A stretch of 64,000 nucleotides of DNA from CAZUGO01 sp964619935 (GTDB lineage Bacteria; Planctomycetota; Phycisphaerae; UBA1845; CAIVHJ01). The stretch spans positions 110,792 to 174,791 of the forward strand of contig CAZUGO010000079.1 of assembly GCA_964619935.1 (NCBI GenBank), read 5' to 3'. The translations under genes and the position numbers were made by a program. Below, in pieces: positions 52,430-61,821 of this stretch. The notes under the pieces are model-generated. The model saw only the letters and a list, made by a program, of their open reading frames with translations. It was not told the DNA's origin and did no database searches. Numbering within the stretch: the first letter of the stretch is position 1; every line of letters starts with the position of its first letter.

Positions 52430-53980
52430 ATGAGAACCAGGCACGCACACCAGAGCCGGACGGATGCACTCCTTCGATCACATCCAAGTCAGGGGGTCGT
52501 TGGGTGCTTGGTGTGGGCATTGCTCGCTGGCGCGCCGGCCGGCTGCGCCCTGAACCCACAGGGACATCGCGAAATCGGTGGAGCTCTGGACAATCATGAG
52601 CGCCGGCATGAATCCGTGGTTTCGCGATACGCCGGCGTTCCCAGCGCTGCCAGGTCAGCGCCGACCGGCCCGGTGGTGCGCCCGCCCCAAGTCGTGATCG
52701 AGGATGGGACGCTGGCCGGCCTGATCGCAACGGCCCTGGAGCGAAACCCGGACATCCTTGCCGCCATCGATACCGCCCGGAGTATTGCCAGCCGGATCCC
52801 GCAAGCGACAGCACTCATGGATCCGATGCTGATGACCAAAACGCTGCCTGAACCGGTTCGAACGGCTGAAGGCGACAATTACTTTGTGCTCGGCGTCCAG
52901 CAGCGGTTTCCCGTCCCGGAGAAACTGGACCGCCGGGGGCGCGTGGCTCTGGCGGAGACGCGGATGGCTGTGGAAACGCTGGAGCAGACCCGGCTGCGGG
53001 TCATCGCGGACGTGAAGCGAGCGTATTTTCAGTTGTTCGCCATTGACCAGGCCGCGGCGATTACGAAGGAAAACCAAGCCATGGTGCGTGACCTGGTCGA
53101 AGTCGCCCGAGGTCAGTTGATCGCCGGCCGGCGCCAGCAGGAGGATGTGTTGCGGGCACAAGTGGAGCTGTCGAACCTCCAGAGCCAACTGGTAGAACTG
53201 GGCCAGCGGCGCACCACCACGGTGGCGCTGATCAACTCGATCTTGGATCGCCCCTCAGCCACAGAAGTCCCGTCGCTGCCAGCATACGACATCCGGCGGT
53301 TGGCCCCGCGTCTGGGCGAATTGTTGTCGCAAGCGTATGAGCGCAACCCGGAGCTGCAACGATTCGAACGTCAGATTGAGCGCGATGAACACAGTCTGGG
53401 TCTGGCCCGACTCGAATATTGGCCGGATTTCACGGTCGGCTTCGAATGGATGTATCTGGACTCTCGGGCGGCGTTCCGACCGCCGGCAAACCCGCAGACC
53501 GGCATGCGTCCTCGGGTCTCAACGCTGAGCGAGGACGGGACCGACAACTGGTCGATCACTGTCGGTTTGAACCTGCCGCTGTGGACCCAACGCGTCGCAG
53601 GTGGAATCCGCGAGGCTCGTGAGCGGCTTTCCGCCTCGCGGAGACAGTTGCATTCCGCCAAGAACAGGATCACCTACCAGGTGGAAGATGCACTGGCGCG
53701 CATTGATTCGCAGCGGGACATCGCCGACCTCTTTGCGACGGCCATCATTCCGCAGGCCGAGCAGGCCTATCAGGTATCGCGAGAGGGCTACGTCACCGGC
53801 ACGTCGGATTTCCAATTCGTGATCGATAATTGGCAGAAATGGCTGTTCTTCCGCTTGCAATACTACCGGACATTGGGGGACTTGGAGCGGAGCGTCGCGG
53901 ACCTGGAACAGGCGGTCGGCGTCAGCGTCATCGAGGCCCAGGGTGTCGGGGCACCCCCGACAACCGGGGCAGGAGGGTAG
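52430..53980 (+). CDS. TolC/CusC-type outer-membrane efflux factor
   Basis: 516 residues from the ATG at 52430. The signal ends at a lipobox (LLAGAPAGC), typical of lipid-anchored outer-membrane factors. The OMF repeats are visible: LIATALERNPDILAAIDTARSIASRIPQA and LGELLSQAYERNPELQRFERQIERDEHSL, each followed by PDFTVGFEWMY-like beta strands and long coiled coils (ARGQLIAGRRQQEDVLRAQVELSNLQSQLVELGQRR). It forms the exit duct of the tripartite pump encoded with the next two genes. The stop is 3 bases before the adaptor start. Confidence 0.9.
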   Translation: MRTRHAHQSRTDALLRSHPSQGVVGCLVWALLAGAPAGCALNPQGHREIGGALDNHERRHESVVSRYAGVPSAARSAPTGPVVRPPQVVIEDGTLAGLIATALERNPDILAAIDTARSIASRIPQATALMDPMLMTKTLPEPVRTAEGDNYFVLGVQQRFPVPEKLDRRGRVALAETRMAVETLEQTRLRVIADVKRAYFQLFAIDQAAAITKENQAMVRDLVEVARGQLIAGRRQQEDVLRAQVELSNLQSQLVELGQRRTTTVALINSILDRPSATEVPSLPAYDIRRLAPRLGELLSQAYERNPELQRFERQIERDEHSLGLARLEYWPDFTVGFEWMYLDSRAAFRPPANPQTGMRPRVSTLSEDGTDNWSITVGLNLPLWTQRVAGGIREARERLSASRRQLHSAKNRITYQVEDALARIDSQRDIADLFATAIIPQAEQAYQVSREGYVTGTSDFQFVIDNWQKWLFFRLQYYRTLGDLERSVADLEQAVGVSVIEAQGVGAPPTTGAGG

Positions 53981-53983
53981 ATT

Positions 53984-56728
53984 GTGCGAACCAGCATCGT
54001 GGGCGGCTCCGGAGGTTGGGTGCGCCAGTGCGGGCTGTTGGGGATCGTGCTCGGGGTGGGCGCCGGGGGCGGCTTCTGGCTCGCCGGAGCCCGCCAATCA
54101 GCCGAGCAGGCGCCGCAAGACGGCGCCCTTGAGAACACGGCCGGGGATCTGTGGTACACCTGCGGCATGCATCCCCAAGTGCTGCAGCGAGCGCCCGGCA
54201 TCTGCCCCATCTGCAACATGACCCTGACGCCGATGAAGCCGGACGCCGCCGAAGACGCGCGCGAGCCGTCCGGACCCCAGGAGCGCAAGGTCCTGTATTG
54301 GCGGGCGCCCATGGACCCGAGCTACGTCTCCGATCGGCCCGGAAAGAGCCCCATGGGAATGGACCTCGTGCCCGTCTATTCCGACGGGGGTGAAACGGTC
54401 GGCGGCCAGATCATCCGCATCGATCCCGTGACGATCCAGAACATGGGGGTACGTACGACGCGGGTCCGCCGCGGCCCGCTGGTGAGGACCATTCGGACCG
54501 TCGGTCGAATCGACTACGACGAACAGAAGCTGGTTTTTGTCGACACCAAGTTCGAGGGCTGGATTGAGAAGCTCTACGTGAATGAAACCGGACAGAAGGT
54601 CCGGGCGGGCGATCCACTCTTCGACGTCTACTCGCCGGAGATCTACTCGGCACAGGTGGAGTATGTCTCAGCGATTCGCAAACAACCGCTGCTGGAGCGC
54701 AGCACGTTTGCCGACGCGGCCGAGGATGCCAGGCGCATGGTCGATGCCGCGCGCCTCAAGCTGGAATACTTCGACGTGCCGGCGGAGCAGATCGAGCGCA
54801 TGAAAGAAGCGCTCTTGCCGGAGAAGACGGTCCAAATCCACGCTCCGGCCGACGGCATCGTGGCCGACAAGATGGCCCTGGAAGGCATGCGGATCATACC
54901 GGGCATGCGGCTCTACACCATCGCCGACCTATCCCGGGTGTGGGTGTACGCGGACGTTTACGAGTATCAGCTCCCCTGGGTTCACGTCGGACAGACCGCG
55001 ACCATGACGCTTCCCTATATCCCGAACAAGGCCTTCCGGGGCGAGGTCACCTACATCTACCCGTACCTGCAGAAGCAGACGCGCGTGATCAAGGTGCGAC
55101 TGGAATTCGCGAATCCCACGCAGGAACTCAAACCCGACATGTATGCCAACGTGGTGCTTGAGGGGCTGCTCCAGGACGACGCGGTGCTGGTTCCGCGGGA
55201 GGGCTTCATCGACTCCGGAATGCGTCAGGTGGCGTTTGTCGACCGTGGCAACGGCAAGTATGAACCGCGGGACATCCAGGTCGGGGTCGAAGGCGAGGGC
55301 GGCGCCGTTGAGGTGCTGGTCGGCCTCGAAGCCGGAGATGTCGTGGTGACCTCGGGGCAATTCCTCCTCGATTCCGAGAGCAAGCTCAAGGAAGCCGTGG
55401 CCAAGATGATGGAGCCGAGCCGGGCGACGCCGCAGCAGCGACCGCTGCAGGCAACTGCCCCGCCGTCGCCGGCGACGGAACCGATGGACGCGGTGGCCCA
55501 TTCGCAGCACGAAGCATCCGCCACCTCCAGCGCTGCTCAGCCATCGGGCAGCCCCGCGGACGCAGAGTACGCCTGCCCGATGGACCAGCACCCTGACGCA
55601 GCGCATCCGGGCGAACGCGGACCCTACTTTTCCCCCAAGCCCGGGACCTGCCCCCGGTGCGGGATGAAGCTCAAACCGATTGCTGATCTGGCGTGGGCCC
55701 AGGCGTTACTGGCGGCGGGCGGCGGGGACGTGGCGTATACCTGCCCCAAGCACCCGCACGTCTTTTCAGAATCGGCCGGCGCTTGTCCGGTCTGCGGTGA
55801 ACCGCTGGAGCCGTTCCAGGCGCTGTACACCTGTCGCGATCCGAAGCACTCCGAGCAGACCAGCGACCGGCAGGCCGACTGCCCCAAGTGTGGGGAGCCG
55901 ATGGTCACCTTCCGCGGTCCCTGGCTGGGCGATGCCATGGCGAAGCTGAATCCGCCCGGCGAAGCACCGCCATCCGGCGCAGCGGCGTCTGCGGGTGCCC
56001 CGGCGCCCGGTCGGACCCTCCCGCCCGCTGCCCGTTTTGTGTGCCCCATGCAGGAATGCTGGCAGTTCTCGCCGTCCGAAGGTCGGTGCCCCACTTGCGG
56101 GATGACGCTCAAGCCGATCGACCAGGTGGCGTGGGCCGCGAGGCGGGCCGAGCCCGCGGTGGCGAAAGACCTCTACGTCTGTCCGATGCATCCGGATCGC
56201 GGCACCAGCCCAGCGGCGGGCATTTGTCCCATCTGCGCGATGCAGCTGCTTCCCAGGGATCGCATCGTGGGTTTGGACGATGGAGGCGCGTCCGTCGCCC
56301 AGCAGGTGGATTACCTGATGGAGCATTACCTGGCGCTTCAGGAGCGGTTTGCCCGCGACAGCACGGCGGAAGCCGCACGTCACGCGCTCGGTCTGGTGGA
56401 CGCCAGCGAGAAGCTGCGGGACACCCTCCAAGGAACCGTCCCGCCGGGTGCAATGGGGCTGCTGAACAGCGTCAACGCCCTGCACGACGCGGCGCTGCAG
56501 GTGCGCGGTGTCGACCTGTCCCACGATCGCACCCAATTCGTCCAGCTCAGCGCGGCGATGCGGTCAATCGTGGCCCAGCAGCGTCCGGACCCCACGCGCT
56601 GGCCGAAGCTGTTCATCTACCACTGCCCGCTGAGCAAGGCCGATTGGATTCAGTCCGTCGAGAGAAAGGCCAACCCCTATTACGGCTTCAAGATGCTCGA
56701 CTGCGGCAACCTATTGGAAACACGGTAG
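53984..56728 (+). CDS. CusB-like RND periplasmic adaptor with multiple heavy-metal-binding modules
   Basis: 914 residues from a GTG at 53984 with AGGAGG 8 bases upstream. After an N-terminal anchor (WLAGARQS region) there is a Cys/Met metal module (YTCGMHP ... CPICNM, Cys60/74/77) and a degenerate second one (RAPMDP ... SPMGMDLVP). The adaptor core, with barrel-sandwich, hairpin and beta barrel, is about residues 140-480. The C-terminal half adds five more modules (about 529-566, 583-611, 614-644, 685-712, 730-760) of the form CPMxP...CPxCGM. A DUF3347-like domain ends the protein (YHCPLSKADW, NPYYG, MLDCGNL). CusB of E. coli is about 400 residues, so this is more than twice as long. It probably collects Cu, Ag or a related soft metal and hands it to the pump. 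Confidence 0.88.
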   Translation: MRTSIVGGSGGWVRQCGLLGIVLGVGAGGGFWLAGARQSAEQAPQDGALENTAGDLWYTCGMHPQVLQRAPGICPICNMTLTPMKPDAAEDAREPSGPQERKVLYWRAPMDPSYVSDRPGKSPMGMDLVPVYSDGGETVGGQIIRIDPVTIQNMGVRTTRVRRGPLVRTIRTVGRIDYDEQKLVFVDTKFEGWIEKLYVNETGQKVRAGDPLFDVYSPEIYSAQVEYVSAIRKQPLLERSTFADAAEDARRMVDAARLKLEYFDVPAEQIERMKEALLPEKTVQIHAPADGIVADKMALEGMRIIPGMRLYTIADLSRVWVYADVYEYQLPWVHVGQTATMTLPYIPNKAFRGEVTYIYPYLQKQTRVIKVRLEFANPTQELKPDMYANVVLEGLLQDDAVLVPREGFIDSGMRQVAFVDRGNGKYEPRDIQVGVEGEGGAVEVLVGLEAGDVVVTSGQFLLDSESKLKEAVAKMMEPSRATPQQRPLQATAPPSPATEPMDAVAHSQHEASATSSAAQPSGSPADAEYACPMDQHPDAAHPGERGPYFSPKPGTCPRCGMKLKPIADLAWAQALLAAGGGDVAYTCPKHPHVFSESAGACPVCGEPLEPFQALYTCRDPKHSEQTSDRQADCPKCGEPMVTFRGPWLGDAMAKLNPPGEAPPSGAAASAGAPAPGRTLPPAARFVCPMQECWQFSPSEGRCPTCGMTLKPIDQVAWAARRAEPAVAKDLYVCPMHPDRGTSPAAGICPICAMQLLPRDRIVGLDDGGASVAQQVDYLMEHYLALQERFARDSTAEAARHALGLVDASEKLRDTLQGTVPPGAMGLLNSVNALHDAALQVRGVDLSHDRTQFVQLSAAMRSIVAQQRPDPTRWPKLFIYHCPLSKADWIQSVERKANPYYGFKMLDCGNLLETR

Positions 56729-56743
56729 GGGATCCCCGGCGCC

Positions 56744-59700
56744 ATGATCGCACGCATCATTGAATTCTGCTGTCGCAATCGCTTTCTGACGCTGCTGCTG
56801 ACGTCCTTCGTCGTCGCCGGCGGCATCTGGACGGTGTTCAACATCCGTCTCGACGCGATTCCCGATCTGTCCGACGTGCAGGTCATCGTCTTTGCGGAGT
56901 ATCCGGGTCAGGCGCCGCAGGTCGTCGAGGATCAAGTGACCTATCCCCTGACGACGGCGCTGCTGTCGGTTCCCCATGCGAAGGTGGTTCGTGGGTACTC
57001 AATGTTTGGGTATTCCTTCGTATACATCATCTTTGAGGACGGGACCGACATTTACTGGGCGCGGTCGCGCGTCCTGGAGTACCTCAACTACGTCGCCGGC
57101 CGGATTCCCCGGAGCGTGACGCCGCAGTTGGGTCCGGACGCCACCGGGGTCGGTTGGGTCTACGAGTACTCGCTGCGCAACGGCTATTACTGTCCCAAGC
57201 ACCCCAATGGGATGTACCACGAACCGCAGCAACCGGGGCAGTGGTATGCGACGCGCGCAGAGGCGCCGGAGCAGATTCGCGATCGACTCGAACGGGTGCG
57301 AATGTTCGAGTACGGCGGCAAGTGTCCGTGGGACGGCGAGACGGATCTGGTCCTGGCCGAGTACGACCTCTCAGAGCTGCGGAGCCTGCAAGACTGGTAC
57401 CTGCGGTACGAGTTGACGGCGCTGGAGGGCGTTTCGGAGGTTGCCGCCGTCGGCGGATTCGTGCGGCAATACCAGGTGGTCGTCGATCCCGACCGATTGC
57501 TGGCCTACAACATCCCGCTCAATCAGCTCCGGACGGCGATCCAGCGCTCCAACAACGACGTGGGCGGCCGCGTGCTGGAGATGTCCGAGACCGAGTACAT
57601 GGTTCGCGGCCGAGGGTACCTCGCCGCACTGACCCCGGAGCAGGTGCGACAGGCGCGCGGCGAGGGCCTCCCGATCGATCGGGCGCGGTCCCGGCAGGGC
57701 ATTCATGACCTGGAACGGGTGGTGATCCGGGCCACGGAAGGCGGCACGCCGGTCTACCTGCGGGATATTGCCGAGGTCCGGCTCGGGCCCGAAATGCGCC
57801 GCGGCCTGGCCGAGTCGGGCGGCACCGGAGAAGTCGTTGGCGGCATCGTCGTGATGCGCTTCGGCGAGAACGCGCTGCAGGTCATCCGAAACGTCAAACA
57901 CAAGATCGATGAACTCAAGCAGGGGCTGCCGCTGGGTGTCGACGTCGTCACGGAATACGACCGCTCGGGGCTGATCGAGCGCGCCGTCGAGACGCTCACG
58001 CATACGCTGATCAAGGAAATGATCGTCGTGGGTCTGGTCTGCATCCTGTTTCTGCTTCATGCCCGCAGCGAACTGGTGGCCCTCTTCGTGCTCCCGACCG
58101 GCGTCCTGTGCGCCTTGATCATCATGCACGGGATGGGGATCAACGCCAACATCATGAGCCTGGGCGGCATTGCGATTTCGATCGGCGTGATGGTGGACAG
58201 TTCCATCGTCATGGTGGAGAACGCGCACAAGCACCTCGACCGTGAGGAGGATCGAATCCAAGAGGAGTTGGCGGCCGGACGCACGCCGCTGCCCCGTCCG
58301 CGCGCGGAACTCATTATCGAGGCCGCTCGGGAAGTCGGCCCCACGCTGTTCTTCTCGCTGCTGATCATCACGGTGAGCTTCTTGCCGATCTTCGTCCTCG
58401 GGGAGCAGAGCGGACGGCTCTTCAAACCGCTCGCCTATACCAAGACTTTTTCCATGGCGGCCGCGTCCGTGCTCGCGATCACCATCATCCCGGTGTTGAT
58501 GGGCTCGCTGATCACGTCCCGGGTTCTGCCGCGGGCGTGGGGCTGGCGGCGGAACCTGCCCATCACGCTGGGGGTGATGTTCCTCCCGGCGGCCCTGTTT
58601 TGGGTGCTGCCCCTCGGTGCTCATGAACGACACCGTCACTGGGTCATGCTCGCGTGGATCATTCTGGCGGGCATGCTGCTGGTGCCTCAGAAGATCTTCC
58701 ACGAGCGCGTCAATCCCATCAGCAGGATCTTGCAATGGCTGTACAGCCCTTTTTTTGCGCTCGCCATGCAACATCGCAAGAAGCTCATCCTGCTGGCCAT
58801 CCTGTTTGCGTGCAGCGGCCTGTTGCCCTGGGTCGGAGTCCGGCGGGTTCCGGTCGTGGGCCCGACGTTGGCGGAATGGTTTCCCGGACTGGGCGCCACC
58901 TTCCCCGGCCTGGGCCGCGAGTTCATGCCGCCGCTGGACGAGGGCGACTTGCTGTACATGCCGACCACCGATCCGGCGATCAGCATCACCAAGGCCCGGG
59001 AACTGCTGCAGCAGACCGATGCCATCATCGCCGGCTTTCCGGAGGTGCATCATGTGTTTGGGAAAATCGGCCGCGCCGAAACGGCCACCGACCCGGCGCC
59101 GTTGAGCATGATCGAAACCACCATCATGCTCGAGCCGGATCGTGAGCAGTGGCGCAAGCGGCGCTTTCAGCGGTGGTTTGGATTTCTTCCATCGTGGGTG
59201 AAGGACTGGAGCGGACTATCGACCTTCTGGCCCCAGGAGCGGCCCATCACCATCGACGAGTTGTGCTACGGGTACGGGGACGGCGCCGAGCACGTCCCCG
59301 GCCTCAATGAAGCCGTCGCCTTTCCCGGCCTGACCAATGCCTGGACCATGCCCATCAAGACGCGCATCGACATGCTCTCCACCGGCATCAAGACGCCGGT
59401 GGGCATCAAGATCATGGGCGACGACCTGAACGTGCTCTCCGATCTGGCTGAGCGCCTTGCCGCGGAGGTGCGCACGCTGCCACACACGCTCAGCGCCTAT
59501 CCCGAGAAGACCGTGGGCGGCCTGTACGCCGATTTCAACATCGATCGCGACGAGGTGGCGCGCTACGGATTGACCGTGGCCGACGTGCAGGACGTGATCC
59601 TCTCCGCCATGGGCGGAATGAACGTGACCTGGACCGTGGAGGGACTGGAGCGCTACCCGGTCAACCTTCGCTACAAGCGCGAGCTTCGCGACAACCTGCC

Positions 59701-60517
59701 GGCGCTGCAGCGGACCCTGGTCTCCACGCCCGGCGGGGCACAAGTTCCCATCGCCCAGCTCGCTGAGGTGGAGATCGTCCCCGGCCCGCCGATGATCAAG
59801 ACCGAGAATTCGCGCAAGACCGCGTGGATCTACGTGGATTTGACGACGGCGGACATTGTCGGCTGGATCGAGCGCGCCCAGGCGCTGGTCCGCGACGCCG
59901 TGCCGCTGCCGCCGGGCTACAATATTGTCTGGTCCGGACAGTACGAGTACATCCAGGCCGCCAATCGCCGCCTGATGGTCGCGGTGCCGGCCGCCCTGGG
60001 GGCGATCGTTTTCCTGCTGTACGTCGGGACGCGATCCTGGTTTCGGACCGTGCTCATCCTGGTGACGTTCACCTATACCCTCGCCGGAGCGTTCTGGTTT
60101 CTCTATGTGTTGGACTACGACCTGTCGCTCGCGGTCGTGGTCGGACTGATCGCCCTGGCCGGCCTGGATGCCGAGACGAACCTGGTCATGCTGCTGTACC
60201 TGGATGGCGTTTATGGCACGTTCAAGGCACAGGGCAGGATGCGCCATTTGGGCGACCTCTGGGCCGCGATCCACGAAGGCGCGGTCATGCGCATCCGTCC
60301 CAAGACGATGACCGTGGCCACCACCTTCATGGGCCTGGCTCCGCTGATGTGGGCGGAGGGGACGGGCGCCGATACCATGCGCCGCCTGGCGGCGCCCATG
60401 ATCGGCGGGCTGGCCACCAGCTTCCTCGGGGAGCTGTTGGTCTTTCCGGCGATCTTCTTCGTGTACAAGCGCTTCACGGACATGAGACGGGCGGGAACGG
60501 CGCGCTGGCCCAGTTGA
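56744..60517 (+). CDS. CusA-like heavy-metal RND efflux pump
   Basis: 1257 residues (CusA is 1047). Family marks include RFLTLLLTSFVVAGGIWTV, DLSDVQVIVFAEYPGQAPQVVEDQVTYPLTTALLSVP, NIMSLGGIAISIGVMVDSSIVMVENAHK, GEFMPP-like GREFMPPLDEGDLLYMPTTDPAIS, and KTRIDMLSTGIKTPVGIKI with Met residues of the metal pathway. Three stretches are extra. A Cys-containing insert of about 50 residues sits in the first porter domain (CPKHP at 150-154, CPWDG at 194). A hydrophobic insert of about 55 residues follows TM6. A third periplasmic insert lies near EQWRKRRFQRWFGFLPSW. It completes the tripartite export system for soft metals. Confidence 0.92.
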   Translation: MIARIIEFCCRNRFLTLLLTSFVVAGGIWTVFNIRLDAIPDLSDVQVIVFAEYPGQAPQVVEDQVTYPLTTALLSVPHAKVVRGYSMFGYSFVYIIFEDGTDIYWARSRVLEYLNYVAGRIPRSVTPQLGPDATGVGWVYEYSLRNGYYCPKHPNGMYHEPQQPGQWYATRAEAPEQIRDRLERVRMFEYGGKCPWDGETDLVLAEYDLSELRSLQDWYLRYELTALEGVSEVAAVGGFVRQYQVVVDPDRLLAYNIPLNQLRTAIQRSNNDVGGRVLEMSETEYMVRGRGYLAALTPEQVRQARGEGLPIDRARSRQGIHDLERVVIRATEGGTPVYLRDIAEVRLGPEMRRGLAESGGTGEVVGGIVVMRFGENALQVIRNVKHKIDELKQGLPLGVDVVTEYDRSGLIERAVETLTHTLIKEMIVVGLVCILFLLHARSELVALFVLPTGVLCALIIMHGMGINANIMSLGGIAISIGVMVDSSIVMVENAHKHLDREEDRIQEELAAGRTPLPRPRAELIIEAAREVGPTLFFSLLIITVSFLPIFVLGEQSGRLFKPLAYTKTFSMAAASVLAITIIPVLMGSLITSRVLPRAWGWRRNLPITLGVMFLPAALFWVLPLGAHERHRHWVMLAWIILAGMLLVPQKIFHERVNPISRILQWLYSPFFALAMQHRKKLILLAILFACSGLLPWVGVRRVPVVGPTLAEWFPGLGATFPGLGREFMPPLDEGDLLYMPTTDPAISITKARELLQQTDAIIAGFPEVHHVFGKIGRAETATDPAPLSMIETTIMLEPDREQWRKRRFQRWFGFLPSWVKDWSGLSTFWPQERPITIDELCYGYGDGAEHVPGLNEAVAFPGLTNAWTMPIKTRIDMLSTGIKTPVGIKIMGDDLNVLSDLAERLAAEVRTLPHTLSAYPEKTVGGLYADFNIDRDEVARYGLTVADVQDVILSAMGGMNVTWTVEGLERYPVNLRYKRELRDNLPALQRTLVSTPGGAQVPIAQLAEVEIVPGPPMIKTENSRKTAWIYVDLTTADIVGWIERAQALVRDAVPLPPGYNIVWSGQYEYIQAANRRLMVAVPAALGAIVFLLYVGTRSWFRTVLILVTFTYTLAGAFWFLYVLDYDLSLAVVVGLIALAGLDAETNLVMLLYLDGVYGTFKAQGRMRHLGDLWAAIHEGAVMRIRPKTMTVATTFMGLAPLMWAEGTGADTMRRLAAPMIGGLATSFLGELLVFPAIFFVYKRFTDMRRAGTARWPS

Positions 60518-60719
60518 CGGCAGATGGCGCCGGGCTGGGCCCTGAACGCAGTGACCGCACCAGCAGGGGCGCACCAGGCGACGAGCGACGTGGTGACGAT
60601 CCGTCGGGTGCCGACCGCGTCGCGGGATTTGGCCAGAGGTAAGGGCGGGTGGCGACCCGGGCAACGGACCCCCCCCCTCGCGATCGGGGTTCCCCAACAC
60701 CAGCCCATTACAGATTATT

Positions 60720-60843
60720 TGGTACCACCATTTGATTCAAATGAAGATACCAAAATGACCATTCGGTATCTCCATTTGAACCAAATGGTGATACCAAATG
60801 AAGTAAATGGTGGTACCATTTGATATAAATGGTGGTACCAAAT
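60720..60843. repeat. AT-rich array of six 14-bp units around TGGTACCA palindromes
   Basis: Forward units AAATGGTGRTACCA begin at 60783, 60805 and 60827, exactly 22 bp apart. A variant forward unit begins at 60739, and reverse units at 60720 and 60764. The ends are a perfect 17-bp inverted repeat (60717-60733 and 60827-60843). One unit, 60805-60821, is itself AAATGGT-GGT-ACCATTT. The composition is far more AT-rich than the surroundings. Confidence 0.85.
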
Positions 60844-60906
60844 GATCTCAACAGCCGGCTTGTGGGGAATCAAGGGGGACAGCCCCGAATGGCATGGGGA
60901 CTCAAA

Positions 60907-61821
60907 GGGGACAGCCACAGTGATAACGTCCTTCAGGGCCATTCCTCGGCTGCGTGAGCGGCGGCGGTTGAAGCGGAACACGAACTCATTCAGGTTGGGT
61001 GCCCAGCAGCCACCGCTTGGCCAGCGAGGCAACCCGGTGCACGGCGGGGAGTAGCTCGCCGGGATCCTCGCCACGGGCCCGGGCCGCCCCCTGGCTGCGT
61101 CGCCTGTGGACGTAGCCGAGCCTCTCCGCCCCACTGTAGCCCTGCCAGCCGTCGGTGATGATGGTCGCACCCGGCTCGACGTGATCTGTCACGAAGGGGT
61201 GCAGCGAGGCGGCCGACAAATCGGCCAGGGGCAGCATCCGGCAACGGCCGAACCCTCTCGGGTTCCGGATCTCCACCGCGATACCCGTCAAGACCTTCTT
61301 GCCCGCGGCTCGGCCGCCGGGCAAGCCCGGCTCTTCACCGCCGATGTAGGTCTCATCAACCTCCACTATCCCAGCCAACCGGTCCCGGCCCGGGCGCACC
61401 AGCACTGATCTCAGCCGATGCAGCATCGCCCACGCGGTCTGGTAGGAGCCGATCTCCAGGGTCCGCTTCAGGCTCAGTGCTGAGATGCCGTCTTTGCCGT
61501 AGCGAACAGCCAGCAGGCGTTGAACCATACCGTTAGGGGCGTACGGGACCGGTCAAAAATCGTACCTGCTGTCACCGACGTACGGCCGCCGCACCCGGAG
61601 CATTTGAAGCGCCCATCATCCAGCCGCCAGCCCCCATCGTGGCCGCAGCCCACGCAGGAGAAGCCACCGGGCCATCGCAGCCACTCCAGATAGTCCAGGC
61701 AGTCCGCATCGGTCCGGAACCAGGCTTGGAACTCGCCCACGGACCTCGGATAGTGCCTGCCAGCACGAGGGTGATCCACCGATTCACCTTACCACCGGTC
61801 CGGTTAAATGGACACCCCTGA
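60907..61821 (-). mobile_element. ISXO2/IS1595-like insertion sequence, degenerate
   Basis: Contains a broken ISXO2-type transposase. The right end is placed at about 61821, because the minus strand there reads CAGGGGTGTCCATTTAACC and the interrupted lipoprotein frame resumes immediately after. The left end is uncertain: GGGGACAGCC occurs at 60875-60884 and 60907-60916, either of which could be the mate of the right terminal repeat. No target duplication could be confirmed. Confidence 0.6.
60918..61779 (-). pseudogene. ISXO2-like transposase with two frame disruptions
   Basis: The N-terminal part (frame starting at a GTG at 61779) has the zinc ribbon CVGCGHDGGWRLDDGRFKCSGCGG and TAGTIFDRSRTPLTVWF, then stops after FATAKTASQH. 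The main part is in another frame: DGISALSLKRTLEIGSYQTAW, the catalytic Asp in VEVDETYIGGEEPG and the second in IITDGWQGYSG. It stops at LLGTQPE. The end (NEFVFRFNRRRSRSRG, with the third catalytic region) is in a third frame. The first change could be a -1 shift at AAAG near 61490; the second also lacks about 12 residues normally between LLGT and the FRFNRR block. Inactive unless both are bypassed. Confidence 0.75.

Noticed and set aside
57371..59053. A 560-residue minus-strand frame
   Set aside because: Antisense shadow of the RND pump gene; low-complexity His/Gln/Arg composition typical of shadows in GC-rich DNA.
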